Source: Planctomycetota bacterium (GTDB lineage Bacteria; Planctomycetota; Brocadiia; SM23-32; JAKLEA01). Taken from it: a DNA stretch of 64,000 nucleotides. The notes below the pieces were generated by a model. That model was given only the letters and a program-made list of their open reading frames with translations, did no database searches and was not told where the DNA came from. Positions 35,442 through 44,402 of the stretch are shown here, one piece after another. The stretch's first letter is position 1; each line of letters opens with the position of its first letter. The position numbers and the translations under genes were made by a program. The stretch lies in assembly GCA_022711755.1 (NCBI GenBank), contig JAKLEA010000027.1:1-64000 (forward strand), in the 5' to 3' direction.

Positions 35442-37367
35442 TTATTCCGCGCTCTTCTTCCTGCGCAAGGTCCTGAAATCGCCTTCGCGCGCGGTAACGC
35501 CCTCGCGGTCAAGCCCTTCAAGCAACGGGAGCAGGTACTTCCGCGACGCGCCAAGCATGTCGCGGCATTGACCTACGGTCATCCTTCCGTTCTTCTCTAG
35601 GTGTTCAACCACGAGCATTTTACTCCGCGCAAGGACGTCTGGAAGGACGAAGATATCTCTGTCCAGCGCGACAAGCTCCTCGGAATCCAGCATGGCGTCC
35701 ATGACGCGGCGGCAATCCTTCTCGGCGCATCCGAGTTTTTCCGCCGTCGCGGACGGCGACGGCGCGCCAAGCCCGCATCGCTTGAACTCTTCCAGTATTG
35801 CAGATCGAATCGTTGCGTCGCGTCCTGACCACGCGGGCTTATGATTGGCAAGCCTGAGCTTGTCCGCGCGAAGCTCGATGGCCGCCTTCTCCTTGAGTGA
35901 CTCGATTGCCAGCCGCTGGCACTCGCGATGCTCCGGGAGGGGCGCGACGGCGGAAATCACGTTGTTGAGCGCGATCCATGCCCGCGCCGGCTCCTTCCTG
36001 TGAAACGACGCAAGTGAGGACAACGCGGCTTCCGCCATTGCGGACACGGCTCCCGTGCTGAACCAAAGATCGCGGCGCCCGGACTGAATCCTTGCGGAGT
36101 CTGATAATTCGCGCATTATCTCTTGAAGCTGTTCTTCCGGCAGGGCGCAGACGATCCTTATGTCAGCCAGGTTCATGCCCCTCGCGCCCGCCCGGTCCAA
36201 CGCCTCGATGAGTAATTCTTCGATCGGCAGCGATTCCCGCTCCGCAACGTCTTCCCCGCCGGATGCCTTGCGTCTTTTCGGGGGGTGTGGATCAACGATA
36301 TTTCCACCGCCGATGACGAACATGGGCGAGTAACTTCGGACGACGAACAAATCCCCGGCCGATGGAACTATCGGAGCTTCCAGGCGCAACTGAGCCAGTC
36401 CGGACTCGCCCGGAGATAATGTATCGGCCTCCAGGAACACCACGCGGGCCATAACCTCCTGCGTTCCGTGGTGAATCCTGACACGGGTCCGCTGCTTCAT
36501 CGGTTGGCGGCACTTGCCTGAAAGCGTCAGCCTGACGTCAATCATCAGGCTTGGCTCAAGCGCCCCCGGCGTGGCCAGCGCGTCGCCCCTCTGCATGTCG
36601 TCCTTGGCCGCATCAGCCAGGTTCAGCGCGGCCCGCTGCCCAGCCATGATGGTCGTGACTGGCGCGTTGTTGAAGTGAAGGCCCCTGACCCGGAAAAGCG
36701 ATTTGCGCGGCAGGCAGGCGACAGTTTCGCCGACCGATAGCCTTCCGCTCCTGACCGTCCCGGTCACGACTGTCCCCACTCCCTTCAGCGTGAACACCCT
36801 GTCAATGTTCAATCTGAAGATGCCATCGGTCGGGCGCGCGCGGATCGCGTCGGAAAGCCGCGAAAGCTCAGCGCGCAATTCTTCCAGACCGCTCCCCGTC
36901 ACCGCGGAAACGGAAACGATGCTCGCCTTCTCAAGGAACGTGCCTTTGACGAGTTTTGTTATCTCATCGCGGGAACGCGCGAGCCGCTGGGCGTCGGCCC
37001 TGTCTGACTTTGTCAGCGCGATCACGCCGGTTGGAACACCGAGGTACTTGAGAACATCAAGGTGCTCGATCGTCTGCGGCATTACGCCCTCGTCCGCCGC
37101 GACTACGAATATGGCCGCGTCAATACCCGAGGCTCCGGCAACCATGTTCCGCACGAACATCTCGTGCCCGGGAACGTCAACGATTGCCGCCTCGTTCTCC
37201 AGCCCTTTCAGCGGGAGGAAGGCGAAACCGATGTCAATCGTCATCTCCCGCGCCTTCTCCTCGGCAAGGCGGTCGGGATCGGTTCCCGTAAGGACGGTCA
37301 CGAGCGTGGATTTGCCGTGGTCAACGTGCCCGGCCGTGCCGAATACGACGTGTCTGGCGATATTCAT
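35442..37367 (-). CDS. selB: Selenocysteine-specific elongation factor SelB
   Basis: 641 residues, normal for SelB. The GTPase domain has GHVDHGKST (residues 13-21), DVPGHE (64-69) and TKSD (119-122, in place of NKxD as in SelB). Domains II and III follow (VFTLKGVGTVVTGTV, VVRSYSPMFVIGGGNI), then C-terminal winged-helix repeats that bind the SECIS RNA hairpin, ending VTAREGDFRTLRRKK. It brings Sec-tRNA to UGA codons carrying a SECIS. Its ATG overlaps the selA stop (ATGA). Confidence 0.96.
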   Translation of the reverse strand: MNIARHVVFGTAGHVDHGKSTLVTVLTGTDPDRLAEEKAREMTIDIGFAFLPLKGLENEAAIVDVPGHEMFVRNMVAGASGIDAAIFVVAADEGVMPQTIEHLDVLKYLGVPTGVIALTKSDRADAQRLARSRDEITKLVKGTFLEKASIVSVSAVTGSGLEELRAELSRLSDAIRARPTDGIFRLNIDRVFTLKGVGTVVTGTVRSGRLSVGETVACLPRKSLFRVRGLHFNNAPVTTIMAGQRAALNLADAAKDDMQRGDALATPGALEPSLMIDVRLTLSGKCRQPMKQRTRVRIHHGTQEVMARVVFLEADTLSPGESGLAQLRLEAPIVPSAGDLFVVRSYSPMFVIGGGNIVDPHPPKRRKASGGEDVAERESLPIEELLIEALDRAGARGMNLADIRIVCALPEEQLQEIMRELSDSARIQSGRRDLWFSTGAVSAMAEAALSSLASFHRKEPARAWIALNNVISAVAPLPEHRECQRLAIESLKEKAAIELRADKLRLANHKPAWSGRDATIRSAILEEFKRCGLGAPSPSATAEKLGCAEKDCRRVMDAMLDSEELVALDRDIFVLPDVLARSKMLVVEHLEKNGRMTVGQCRDMLGASRKYLLPLLEGLDREGVTAREGDFRTLRRKKSAE

Positions 37368-38800
37368 CTCTGGGCAGATTTTACTGATTCCGATATCTCG
37401 CGCAACGCTTCGATTATGATTGTCTCCTCGCCCGGCAGGAGTGTTCTCGGATCGAGCAGGACGGCGTCCTTCTGAATCCTGGCGAAGATGGGCGTTTCGC
37501 GCATACGTAACCTTTCAGCCAACTCCTCGCATGTGATCAGGGATGAATTGATGGACACGACGCTTGTGGGAAGCCCCTGCCCGGCAAGAGACCCGCCGCC
37601 GACCTGCGATTCGTCCTCCCGGACTTCCGCGCGCAAGACGCCCCGGCAGGTTTCGCTGATGTCCCCCGCAAACGCCTCGGCCTCCTCGCGCAATTCGTCC
37701 CGTTTTCGGCAAAGCATGTTCATCACGCGATGCCTTTCGATCAGCCGGTCGGGATCGCGGAAAAGGCGCAGCGTGGATTCAAGCACGGTCAGCGTGAGTT
37801 TGCATACCCGGAACGCCCGGTAGAAGGGATTCTTCCTCATTCTTGCTATGATCTCGCCCCTGCCTAAAATCACCCCGCATTGCGGCCCGCCGAGCAGTTT
37901 GTCCCCGCTGAACAGGGCGGCGTCCGCCCCGGCGGCCAGACTCTCTTTTACAAAAGGCTCATACGGAAGACCGTATTCCCGCAGGTCGGACAGGGCGCCG
38001 CTCCCGAGATCGTGGGCGCAGAATATCCCCCTTGCCTTCGCCAGCGCGGCAATTTCGGCAATTCCAACCTGGGACGCGAACCCCGTTATGCGATAATTGC
38101 TCTGGTGGACCGACAGCAGAAGCGCCGTATTCTCGCCGACGGCCTTCTCGTAGTCCTTCAAGTGCGTCCTGTTAGTGCATCCGACCTCGACCAGGCGCGC
38201 CCCGGCCAGCTTCATGATATCCGGGATGCGGAATGAGCCGCCGATCTCAACCATCTCCCCGCGGGATACAACGACTTCCTTCCCCGCTGCAAGGGAATTG
38301 AGGACAAGCACCGTCGCTGCGGCGTTGTTGTTGACGACCAGCGCGGCCTCCGCGCCTGTGATCTCGCGGAAAAGGCCCTCGACGTGCGTCTCGCGGTTCG
38401 ATCTGTCCCCGGAGCGGATGTCGCTCTGGACGTTGCAGTATCCCCCGACCACCTCGCCCAGCGCTTCTGTTGCCTCCTCCGAAAATGGGGCGCGGCCAAG
38501 CCCGGTATGCAGGATTATCCCGGCTGCGTTCACGCAGCGCCGGAGGCTGCGGGCGGACGCCGATGACGCGAGGGATTCCGCCCGCCGCGCCAGATCGTTT
38601 ATGTCAGGGACGGACTTCACATCGCCAGTTGAGATCGCCTGACGGATTTCATCAAGCGCATGGCGCGCGGCGGAACGAACGATGGATCTGGGGCATGAGG
38701 AGCAGACGCCGGCAAGGATGGGATGCTCCATCAACTCATCCACGCGGGGAAGACCTCGAAGCAGGGCGTTGCGTTTTCCCATGTCGGGTTCACGTTCCAT
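37364..38800 (-). CDS. selA: L-seryl-tRNA(Sec) selenium transferase SelA
   Basis: 478 residues. Family motifs: NAAGIILHTGLGRAPFSEEA near residue 91, YCNVQSDIRSGDRSNRETHV, ALVVNNNAAATVLVLN, AHDLGSGALSDL, and the PLP-binding Lys301 in LFSGDKLLGGPQCG. It converts Ser-tRNA(Sec) to Sec-tRNA using selenophosphate. The only problem is the start: ATG 38800 has a poor ribosome site and an in-frame ATG lies at 38782. It lies 60 bases downstream of the tRNA-Sec gene and overlaps selB by 4 bases. Confidence 0.96.
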   Translation of the reverse strand: MEREPDMGKRNALLRGLPRVDELMEHPILAGVCSSCPRSIVRSAARHALDEIRQAISTGDVKSVPDINDLARRAESLASSASARSLRRCVNAAGIILHTGLGRAPFSEEATEALGEVVGGYCNVQSDIRSGDRSNRETHVEGLFREITGAEAALVVNNNAAATVLVLNSLAAGKEVVVSRGEMVEIGGSFRIPDIMKLAGARLVEVGCTNRTHLKDYEKAVGENTALLLSVHQSNYRITGFASQVGIAEIAALAKARGIFCAHDLGSGALSDLREYGLPYEPFVKESLAAGADAALFSGDKLLGGPQCGVILGRGEIIARMRKNPFYRAFRVCKLTLTVLESTLRLFRDPDRLIERHRVMNMLCRKRDELREEAEAFAGDISETCRGVLRAEVREDESQVGGGSLAGQGLPTSVVSINSSLITCEELAERLRMRETPIFARIQKDAVLLDPRTLLPGEETIIIEALREISESVKSAQR

Positions 38801-38860
38801 GGTTATCCGCCCAAATGCGAGAGTTTGCCTGCCGGAACACTCCGGAAAGCAGGATTAGAA

Positions 38861-38958
38861 TGGCGGGAGCGTGTGGGAATCGAACCCACCAAGGACTGTA
38901 TTAGAGCCCCACACCGGGTTTGAAGCCCGGCGAGATCCACCAGAACCCATCCACTCCC
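38861..38958 (-). tRNA. selC: tRNA-Sec (anticodon TCA)
   Basis: On the minus strand, GGGAGTGG at the 5' end and CGCTCCC-G-CCA at the 3' end pair as the long acceptor stem, and CCGGGCTTCAAACCCGG is the anticodon arm with anticodon TCA (38921-38923). The T arm is GTGGGTTCGATTCCCAC. The long variable arm (GGGGCTCTAATACAGTCC) and 98-base length including encoded CCA are characteristic of bacterial tRNA-Sec. Eighth acceptor pair is a mismatch as I align it. Neighbours selA and selB confirm identity. Confidence 0.95.
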
Positions 38959-39007
38959 GGCGGGTAATGTAACGCGGAAAATCGAATCCGGCAGTCCAGG
39001 AAAGAAA

Positions 39008-39853
39008 TCAGCGAACCTCGACCCGCTTCTTCGCTTCAACCGGGGAACCCAGCGGACCGGCGTCAATGCTTGCCTTGATTTCATACGTGTTTTTTGGGGC
39101 CACTCGCACGGAGTAGCAGGGCGCGCCCCCTCAACTAAAGCCGAAGTCGTCGCTGTTACCCTCTGCCCGGCTGACCTCCTTGCCCTGCAAGGTCTCAATC
39201 ACAATGCTGAATTTCGAGACGTCGCCGTTCTTTCTGATGCCGGATAGCTGCGCGTTGCCGGAGCGGAAATGCAGCCCTATGCCCACATTACCGCCTGATT
39301 TTGGCTGGGCGACAATCTCCAGCGTCGGGGCCTTTATGTCCGGCAGCGGCACGGGAATTTCTGTCGAACGCGCCGTCCCTCGCCCGTAGACTGTCCAGTC
39401 ATATACCCATGTATCCTCTTTGCCTGGCTCCTTGGACCACTTTGCCTCGACCGACGTGTTGGCAATGGCGAAGATTCCCGTCGGGTTCTCCATTATGACC
39501 AGCGCCACGTTCATGGCGACGGCGTCTTCGGGCGTTTCCTTGTCCTTTCCGCCTATGCCGAGTTTCTTTGCCAGTTCTCCTGCGGGAACCGGAAGTTTTA
39601 CCTTCGGAAACTGTTTGTGAGCATTGCCTCGGCTTGCGTTGGAGCTTGTAACCTTGACCGGTTCAGCCTTGTCCAATCCCTCCTTCGTCTCCGCCATCCT
39701 CAACTGATCGCCTTCGACCTTGAGGTAGAAGGATTTGGTCTTGGAATATATGAGGCGGATCAACAGGGGTTTCGATTCTGCCGCCCGTAGGGGCAGGCAC
39801 AGGCCGACAAGGACGACCATCATCGCCGCCAGTTTGACCGACTTGATTTTCAT
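39008..39853 (-). CDS. Candidate exported selenoprotein with in-frame UGA (Sec241)
   Basis: Read to the first stop this is a 240-residue exported protein (signal peptide ending LRAAES; GGGAGG precedes the ATG). At residue 241 the codon is TGA (39133-39131), and the same frame continues for 40 more codons to a TGA at 39010-39008, giving 281 residues. The join reads DDFGFS-U-GGAPCYSVRV, so Sec241 and Cys246 are spaced UxxxxC. The extension ends in alternating strands (NTYEIKASIDAG, KKRVEV) that would complete an Ig/FN3-like beta-sandwich begun by SKFSIVIETLQGKEV. A SECIS-like hairpin directly follows. The gene lies 50 bases upstream of selC and is preceded by a consensus promoter. No known family was recognised. 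A nonsense codon in a decayed gene is the alternative. Confidence 0.7.
39099..39133 (-). promoter_or_regulatory. Candidate bacterial SECIS element
   Basis: Counting U of UGA as base 1, GCUACUC (17-23) pairs with GAGUGGC (29-35) through seven base pairs, one of them a G-U wobble, with a 5-base loop CGUGC (24-28; 39110-39106). G is the second loop base and the loop starts 20 bases after the UGA. These satisfy the usual bacterial SECIS rules: loop 16-37 bases from UGA, upper stem of at least 4 bp, G among the first two loop bases. Confidence 0.65.
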
Positions 39854-39886
39854 TAGCTAGCCTCCCTTCAAAATGTCTGCATACTT

Positions 39887-39915
39887 ATTATCCCAATGCA
39901 GCGGCACATTGTCAA
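39887..39915 (-). promoter_or_regulatory. Near-consensus sigma-70 promoter for the selenium locus
   Basis: Minus strand TTGACA (39915-39910), 17-base spacer, GATAAT (39892-39887). Predicted start about 25-30 bases before the ATG at 39853. One of the best promoters in the window. Confidence 0.75.
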
Positions 39916-39999
39916 ACTGAAGGAATATCCCGGGTGAGCGACATCAGCCGCTGATCTGAGGCGTTGCGCAAGCGTCTTGCCTGCCGGGGATCGTAATCA

Positions 40000-40896
40000 C
40001 TACTTCTTTCCAAGCCCCATATGCGCGCTCATCTTCGCGGCATGGTCGGTCATGAGAATATCAAGCCCGCGCTCCGCGAGCTTGTCCCAGTGCGCCGGCA
40101 GGTCCGTGTCCGCCCCCATGCTCTTGACCAGGATTTTCGACCCATGCTCGTGAATTTCCCTGACAAGCTCCGGTGTCGCCCAGTCCTCGTCAATCTGGAT
40201 GATCTCCGGTTTGTACTTGAAGGACATGCGGACGTGCATGTTCGACCTGCAGCGGGACAGAACCGCGATGTCGGGATGCTTGCCCCTGAGATGCGACAGC
40301 GTGGACGGCAACTGGCACTGGATGAGAATCTGATTCGATTGTCCGGACTCACGAGCCACCGCCACGCAAGCGTCAGCCTGCTTGGGGGACTCATTCTTAA
40401 GATCAAGTTGCAGGACTGTGTCATACGGCTTCACGATTTCGAGAGCTTCCTTGAACGAGAGTATCCGCAGGCCGGGATGCCCCGGCTGGCAGAACTGCGG
40501 CATCTCGGCGTCGGTCAGGGAACATGTGTCCCGCCCGATCCATTCCTTCGGGCCGGAGAAGTTGCGTTCGTTGAATTCCCCGTCATGAAACAGGAACATC
40601 GAGCCGCTCTTGTTGGTCCTGATATCAATCTCAATCAGGGGGCAGCCCGCCTTTGCCGCCGATTCAATCGCTGCGACGCTGTTGTCCGGCCCAGCGTCCC
40701 GGTCGCCCCTATGGCCTGATGGCCACTTGATTTTCGCGTTGGGATCGCGCAGCCGGGAGATTACTGTCCGGGCGGCGTCCTGCTTCTCCGCGACGGCGGA
40801 TTGGGCCTGAGGTCTTTCGCCCGCGCAGGCAAAGGCCGTCAGCAGAAACAGGCACGGAGCAAGACACGCAAGGGCGTTTCTTTTGTGTGGCTTCAT
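40000..40896 (-). CDS. Exported glycerophosphodiester phosphodiesterase-family protein
   Basis: 298 residues from ATG 40896; the frame is open to 40968 but a signal peptide (NALACLAPCLFLLTAFACAG) starts just after 40896. GDPD-family marks: GHRGDRDAGPDNSVAAIESA near the N-terminus of the mature protein, IEIDIRTNKSGSMFLFHD with the acid pair and His, and LQLDLKNES. The C-terminal WDKLAERGLDILMTDH is also typical. It should hydrolyse phosphodiesters, probably glycerophosphodiesters, in the periplasm with a metal ion. HRG and HD catalytic elements are all present. Confidence 0.85.
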   Translation of the reverse strand: MKPHKRNALACLAPCLFLLTAFACAGERPQAQSAVAEKQDAARTVISRLRDPNAKIKWPSGHRGDRDAGPDNSVAAIESAAKAGCPLIEIDIRTNKSGSMFLFHDGEFNERNFSGPKEWIGRDTCSLTDAEMPQFCQPGHPGLRILSFKEALEIVKPYDTVLQLDLKNESPKQADACVAVARESGQSNQILIQCQLPSTLSHLRGKHPDIAVLSRCRSNMHVRMSFKYKPEIIQIDEDWATPELVREIHEHGSKILVKSMGADTDLPAHWDKLAERGLDILMTDHAAKMSAHMGLGKK

Positions 40897-41079
40897 CTCG
40901 ATCATTCCGCAATGGTGAAAGTTGTATCCGGTTCGGGGTGGCTCAATTGCCGCAAGCCTCAGGATCAAGAATGGTGAAATGATTCCGGCAAGTCAATACA
41001 ATTCGATTTGCAGACGCGCAAGCCATGCCCGTCTTCGTGTTGACTATCGCCCCTCATTCTTGTGGGAAGGAGCGTGAAA

Positions 41080-42372
41080 ATGATAATGCGATTTGTCATG
41101 GCCGCCGCTTTATTCGCGACACTGTTTGGTTACGGCTGCGCGCCACAGAAATCCGACGGAAATCTACAGAATAATTCGCCGGATCGCGCGAACGACTCGA
41201 CCATGAAGATCGCCAAATCTCCCGACAAGAAAGAACTCAGGAAGGCGGCGGCCCATCGCAAACGCCGAATCATCATGAACAACGACGGCAACGACTCCTG
41301 GAGCAAAGAACCGGAGAAAGACAAGTCCCCCGAAAACTTCCTGAGCAAACGCACTTCACCCCTCCTCGGTTCCCAGGTTGACGCAATCTTCTACTGCACG
41401 GGCGTCTTCAACTCATACACGCATCACAGCGCGGAGACCGAACTCCGCGCGATGGCTGACCGGGGCGTGGACGACTGGGCGCACGAACTCATCAAGACCG
41501 GACGCGATTCGCTGACGATCATGGCGGACTTCTGCCACGCCAACGGCATGGAGTGTTTCTGGTCCATGCGCATGAACGACACGCACGATTCAGCCGATCC
41601 CCATCTCTTTTGCCAGTGGAAGAAGGATCATCCCGAACTGCTCATGGGGACGAAGGAAGACAAATTCCCGTACGGCGGCAGGCGATGGTCGGCGGTCAAC
41701 TACGGCCTGCCCGAAGTCCGCGAAAAGGTGTTCCGCATCCTTCAGGACGTCTGTACTCGATATGACGTTGACGGTCTGGAGTTTGACTTCTTCCGCCATC
41801 CCGTCTACTTCAAACCGCAGATGACGGGCGATCCGGTCACGCAGGAGCATTGCGATATGATGACCGACCTGCTCAGGCGGGTGCGGAAGATGGTGGATGA
41901 CGAGGGCGTAAGGCGCGGCAGACCCGTCATGCTTGCCTGCCGCGTCCCGGACTCTCTCGGCTACGCGAAGGCCATCGGGCTGGACGTCGAGAAATGGCTT
42001 GCCGATGACCTTGTGGACATCGTCTCCGGCACGTGCTACTTCCATCTGGAGCCGTGGGAGAACCTTGTCGCCCTGGGGAAGCGATACGATGTTCCGGTTT
42101 ATGCCGTCCTGAGCGGTTCGCGCATCGTCAGCCCCAGCGCGCCGGAGAGCAAGGGCAACATCGAGGTCTGGCGCGGGGAGGCGTGGCGCGCATGGGAGGC
42201 CGGCGTGGACGGAATCTATACGTTCAACCGCTTCGACCCGAAGGATCCGATCTTCCGCGAACTGGGATCCACGGAGACTTTAAAGGACCTGCCGCGAAAG
42301 TACGAATTCAATCCCGGAAAGGCAATGGGAGCGTGGCTGAAGGGCGGGGACGCATTCCTCGTCGGAGAGTAA
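41080..42372 (+). CDS. GHL10-like glycoside hydrolase lipoprotein
   Basis: 430 residues from ATG 41080, with GGAAGGA upstream. Lipobox LFGYGC implies a lipoprotein. TIM-barrel pattern of the hypothetical glycosyl hydrolase 10 (GHL10) group: NGMECFWSMRMNDTHDSADP, WSAVNYGLPEVREKVFRIL, YDVDGLEFDFFRHP and VDIVSGTCYFH. The DGLEFDFF acid residues are the best catalytic candidates. It presumably acts on a polysaccharide outside the inner membrane, with unknown specificity. A repeat-like tail follows the stop. Confidence 0.75.
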   Translation: MIMRFVMAAALFATLFGYGCAPQKSDGNLQNNSPDRANDSTMKIAKSPDKKELRKAAAHRKRRIIMNNDGNDSWSKEPEKDKSPENFLSKRTSPLLGSQVDAIFYCTGVFNSYTHHSAETELRAMADRGVDDWAHELIKTGRDSLTIMADFCHANGMECFWSMRMNDTHDSADPHLFCQWKKDHPELLMGTKEDKFPYGGRRWSAVNYGLPEVREKVFRILQDVCTRYDVDGLEFDFFRHPVYFKPQMTGDPVTQEHCDMMTDLLRRVRKMVDDEGVRRGRPVMLACRVPDSLGYAKAIGLDVEKWLADDLVDIVSGTCYFHLEPWENLVALGKRYDVPVYAVLSGSRIVSPSAPESKGNIEVWRGEAWRAWEAGVDGIYTFNRFDPKDPIFRELGSTETLKDLPRKYEFNPGKAMGAWLKGGDAFLVGE

Positions 42373-42376
42373 TTTT

Positions 42377-42411
42377 TGAACCACAAAGGGCGCAGAGGGA
42401 CGCGAAGGATG
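42377..42411 (+). repeat. CACAAAGG-type short interspersed repeat
   Basis: After the stop of the GHL10-like gene lies ACCACAAAGGGCGCAGAGG followed by ACGCGAAGG, the type of short repeat scattered through many bacterial genomes of this kind. No coding capacity. Confidence 0.45.
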
Positions 42412-42575
42412 GGGATAAATACAAGAGAGATTTTGGGCTGAACGCACTGAAGGAATAAAATGGGAAACAGCGGTAGATTGAATACAGCTCAAGTGCGGGA
42501 GAAAATGCGCCGAATCACATGTGGAAGAGTTCCAGTGAGCGGTGCCCGCAAACTGTCAACACCCGGAGCGACAGC

Positions 42576-44327
42576 ATGAGATTGAATGTTTCAGCCGACA
42601 GAACGCCAAAGAAGCGATCAACGCGATTCCTGATTGCGGCAGCGCTGATCCTGGCGCTGTGCGCGGGAAGCGCTTTCTGCGATGAGACGAGAAACCCCGA
42701 AGCGCTGGCCTTCGCCAACGCCTTCGCTGAAGCCTATGCCGCAAAGTTCCCCGCGTCATGGCAGTGCGACGTGAAGATGGCGCAGGCGGAGAACGTCTTC
42801 GACCAGAACATGCTCTACGGTCCGCTGCGCCCGGTTATGCGTCTGACGTCAACGCCGGAAGGCATGACCGCATCCGTCTCCCTGGGCGGCAAGGAGGGCA
42901 AGGGAAAATCGGACAAGGGGGGGGATTCAATCATGTCCGCCCTGGATTCCGAGGGCGGAACCGAATGGCTGACCTCCTTCGCGCAACCGCTCTATCCGCC
43001 GTTCTGGTCGGGACTTGTCAAACGGCTAGCCGCCCACGCCCCGAGCGCGAAGCTTACGGACTGGCCCGACGGCGGCGCAGGGGCAAAGGCGCTGGAATTC
43101 GGCGGCGTCGAAATCGAACCGGAAACCAACACGAGGCGCGGCCTGCGCGTCCTGCGCTTCAAATTCCTGATTGACGGCGACACCGTCCTTCGCGGAGTGC
43201 GGGCTTACATGAACACGTGCAAGAAAATCCCGCTCATCGAGAACGAGGACTGCCCCCCCGACGCTCTTGACACGATTGACGTGATAATCTGTCTGGACTT
43301 CAGCTACGCGAAAATCCGCGCTGGCGACGCGGAGATGCTGTTCCTGGAAAAGGCGTCGCTGGAGCCGCTGCTGGCCGAGGACGCCCCCCGAACCGCCGAA
43401 GTCTGGACGGTCGCGCTCAAGAACTGCAAGATCAAGGGAACGGAAAGGGCCAAATGCCCCGCAGGGGAAATGCCGCCCTTCGCCAAATCCGAACCACCGG
43501 TTCCGCCGCGCAAGATGACCGAGGCGGAGATCGCCGCCATCGCCGCCGGCCCGAAAATCAACGAGGAAATGCTCAAACGAATATCGGAGGACACCCCTCC
43601 TTCGGAGTTCTGCTTCACCGCCATCGCCGACCTGCACAAGATGTGGGATATCGTCGAGCCGATGTTCAAGGAGATGGAGCAGTACCAACCCCGGTTCTGC
43701 ATCGTCGCCGGGGACATGACGGAGGAGCACGAGAACGAGTATCAGGAATACGTCGAGCTTATCCGCAGGAGGCCGTTTCCGGTCATCAGCGTTCCGGGCA
43801 ACCATGACATGGGCGAAATGGGGCGCGTCTGGTACAAACAATACCTCGGCCGGGAGCATTTCTATTTCGATTACGGCCCATTGCGCATTGTCGGCGTTGA
43901 CTCCTCCCTGACGCGCATCGGGGACAAGCAGCTTGACTGGCTCCGCGAATCGCTGAAGACGGACAAGACGAAGATCGTGTTCAATCATCATCCGACCATG
44001 ATGTCGCGGTGGTGGCCGCACGCCTTCTTCCCGGGATGCCTGAAATTCATGCAGGTATGCGAGGAGGAAAAGGTTGCGCTTGCCCTTTCTGGCCATTCGC
44101 ATCTTTATGCTGAGAGCAACCGGCTCGGGACGACGTATATGATGCTCGGCGCGTCGGGAAGGCTCCCGCCCCCGGCGCCAACGGGGGCGGCATGGAGAGG
44201 TTTTGCCGTTGTGAAGGTCGGCCCGGACGGATTGAAGACCGAATTCATCAAGAGCAAAGCGGCCGCAAACGCGCCTATTCATCCCTACGCGGAAAGATTC
44301 AAGCAGAAGCGGCAGAAGAAGGATTAG
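42576..44327 (+). CDS. Exported metallophosphoesterase
   Basis: 583 residues from ATG 42576, with CGGAG upstream; a signal peptide RFLIAAALILALCAGSAFCD follows. The first 300 residues are an uncharacterised beta-rich domain. The phosphoesterase domain starts about residue 345: FTAIADLHKM replaces the usual D-x-H-x motif with ADLH, then IVAGDMTEE, VPGNHDMGEMG, VFNHHPTMMS and ALSGHSHLYAES, giving the canonical GD, GNHD, H and GHSH metal ligands. It should hydrolyse phosphoester bonds in the periplasm. It converges on the DUF58 gene. Confidence 0.85.
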   Translation: MRLNVSADRTPKKRSTRFLIAAALILALCAGSAFCDETRNPEALAFANAFAEAYAAKFPASWQCDVKMAQAENVFDQNMLYGPLRPVMRLTSTPEGMTASVSLGGKEGKGKSDKGGDSIMSALDSEGGTEWLTSFAQPLYPPFWSGLVKRLAAHAPSAKLTDWPDGGAGAKALEFGGVEIEPETNTRRGLRVLRFKFLIDGDTVLRGVRAYMNTCKKIPLIENEDCPPDALDTIDVIICLDFSYAKIRAGDAEMLFLEKASLEPLLAEDAPRTAEVWTVALKNCKIKGTERAKCPAGEMPPFAKSEPPVPPRKMTEAEIAAIAAGPKINEEMLKRISEDTPPSEFCFTAIADLHKMWDIVEPMFKEMEQYQPRFCIVAGDMTEEHENEYQEYVELIRRRPFPVISVPGNHDMGEMGRVWYKQYLGREHFYFDYGPLRIVGVDSSLTRIGDKQLDWLRESLKTDKTKIVFNHHPTMMSRWWPHAFFPGCLKFMQVCEEEKVALALSGHSHLYAESNRLGTTYMMLGASGRLPPPAPTGAAWRGFAVVKVGPDGLKTEFIKSKAAANAPIHPYAERFKQKRQKKD

Positions 44328-44348
44328 CAGGGATGGATTACAGTCTGT

Positions 44349-44377
44349 GGCGCGTTCGAGCGAAGCAAGAACGCGCC
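44349..44377. repeat. 9-bp inverted repeat between convergent genes
   Basis: GGCGCGTTC (44349-44357) and GAACGCGCC (44369-44377) are perfectly complementary with an 11-base loop (GAGCGAAGCAA). No T-tract. Could be a bidirectional terminator or a REP-like repeat. Confidence 0.6.
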
Positions 44378-44402
44378 GGCGTATGCAGGCGCGGCGCTTT
44401 CC

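Noticed and set aside
43026..44282. 418-codon open frame opposite the metallophosphoesterase
   Set aside because: The plus-strand gene has a signal peptide and complete GNHD/GHSH motifs; the minus frame is Arg/His-rich and featureless.
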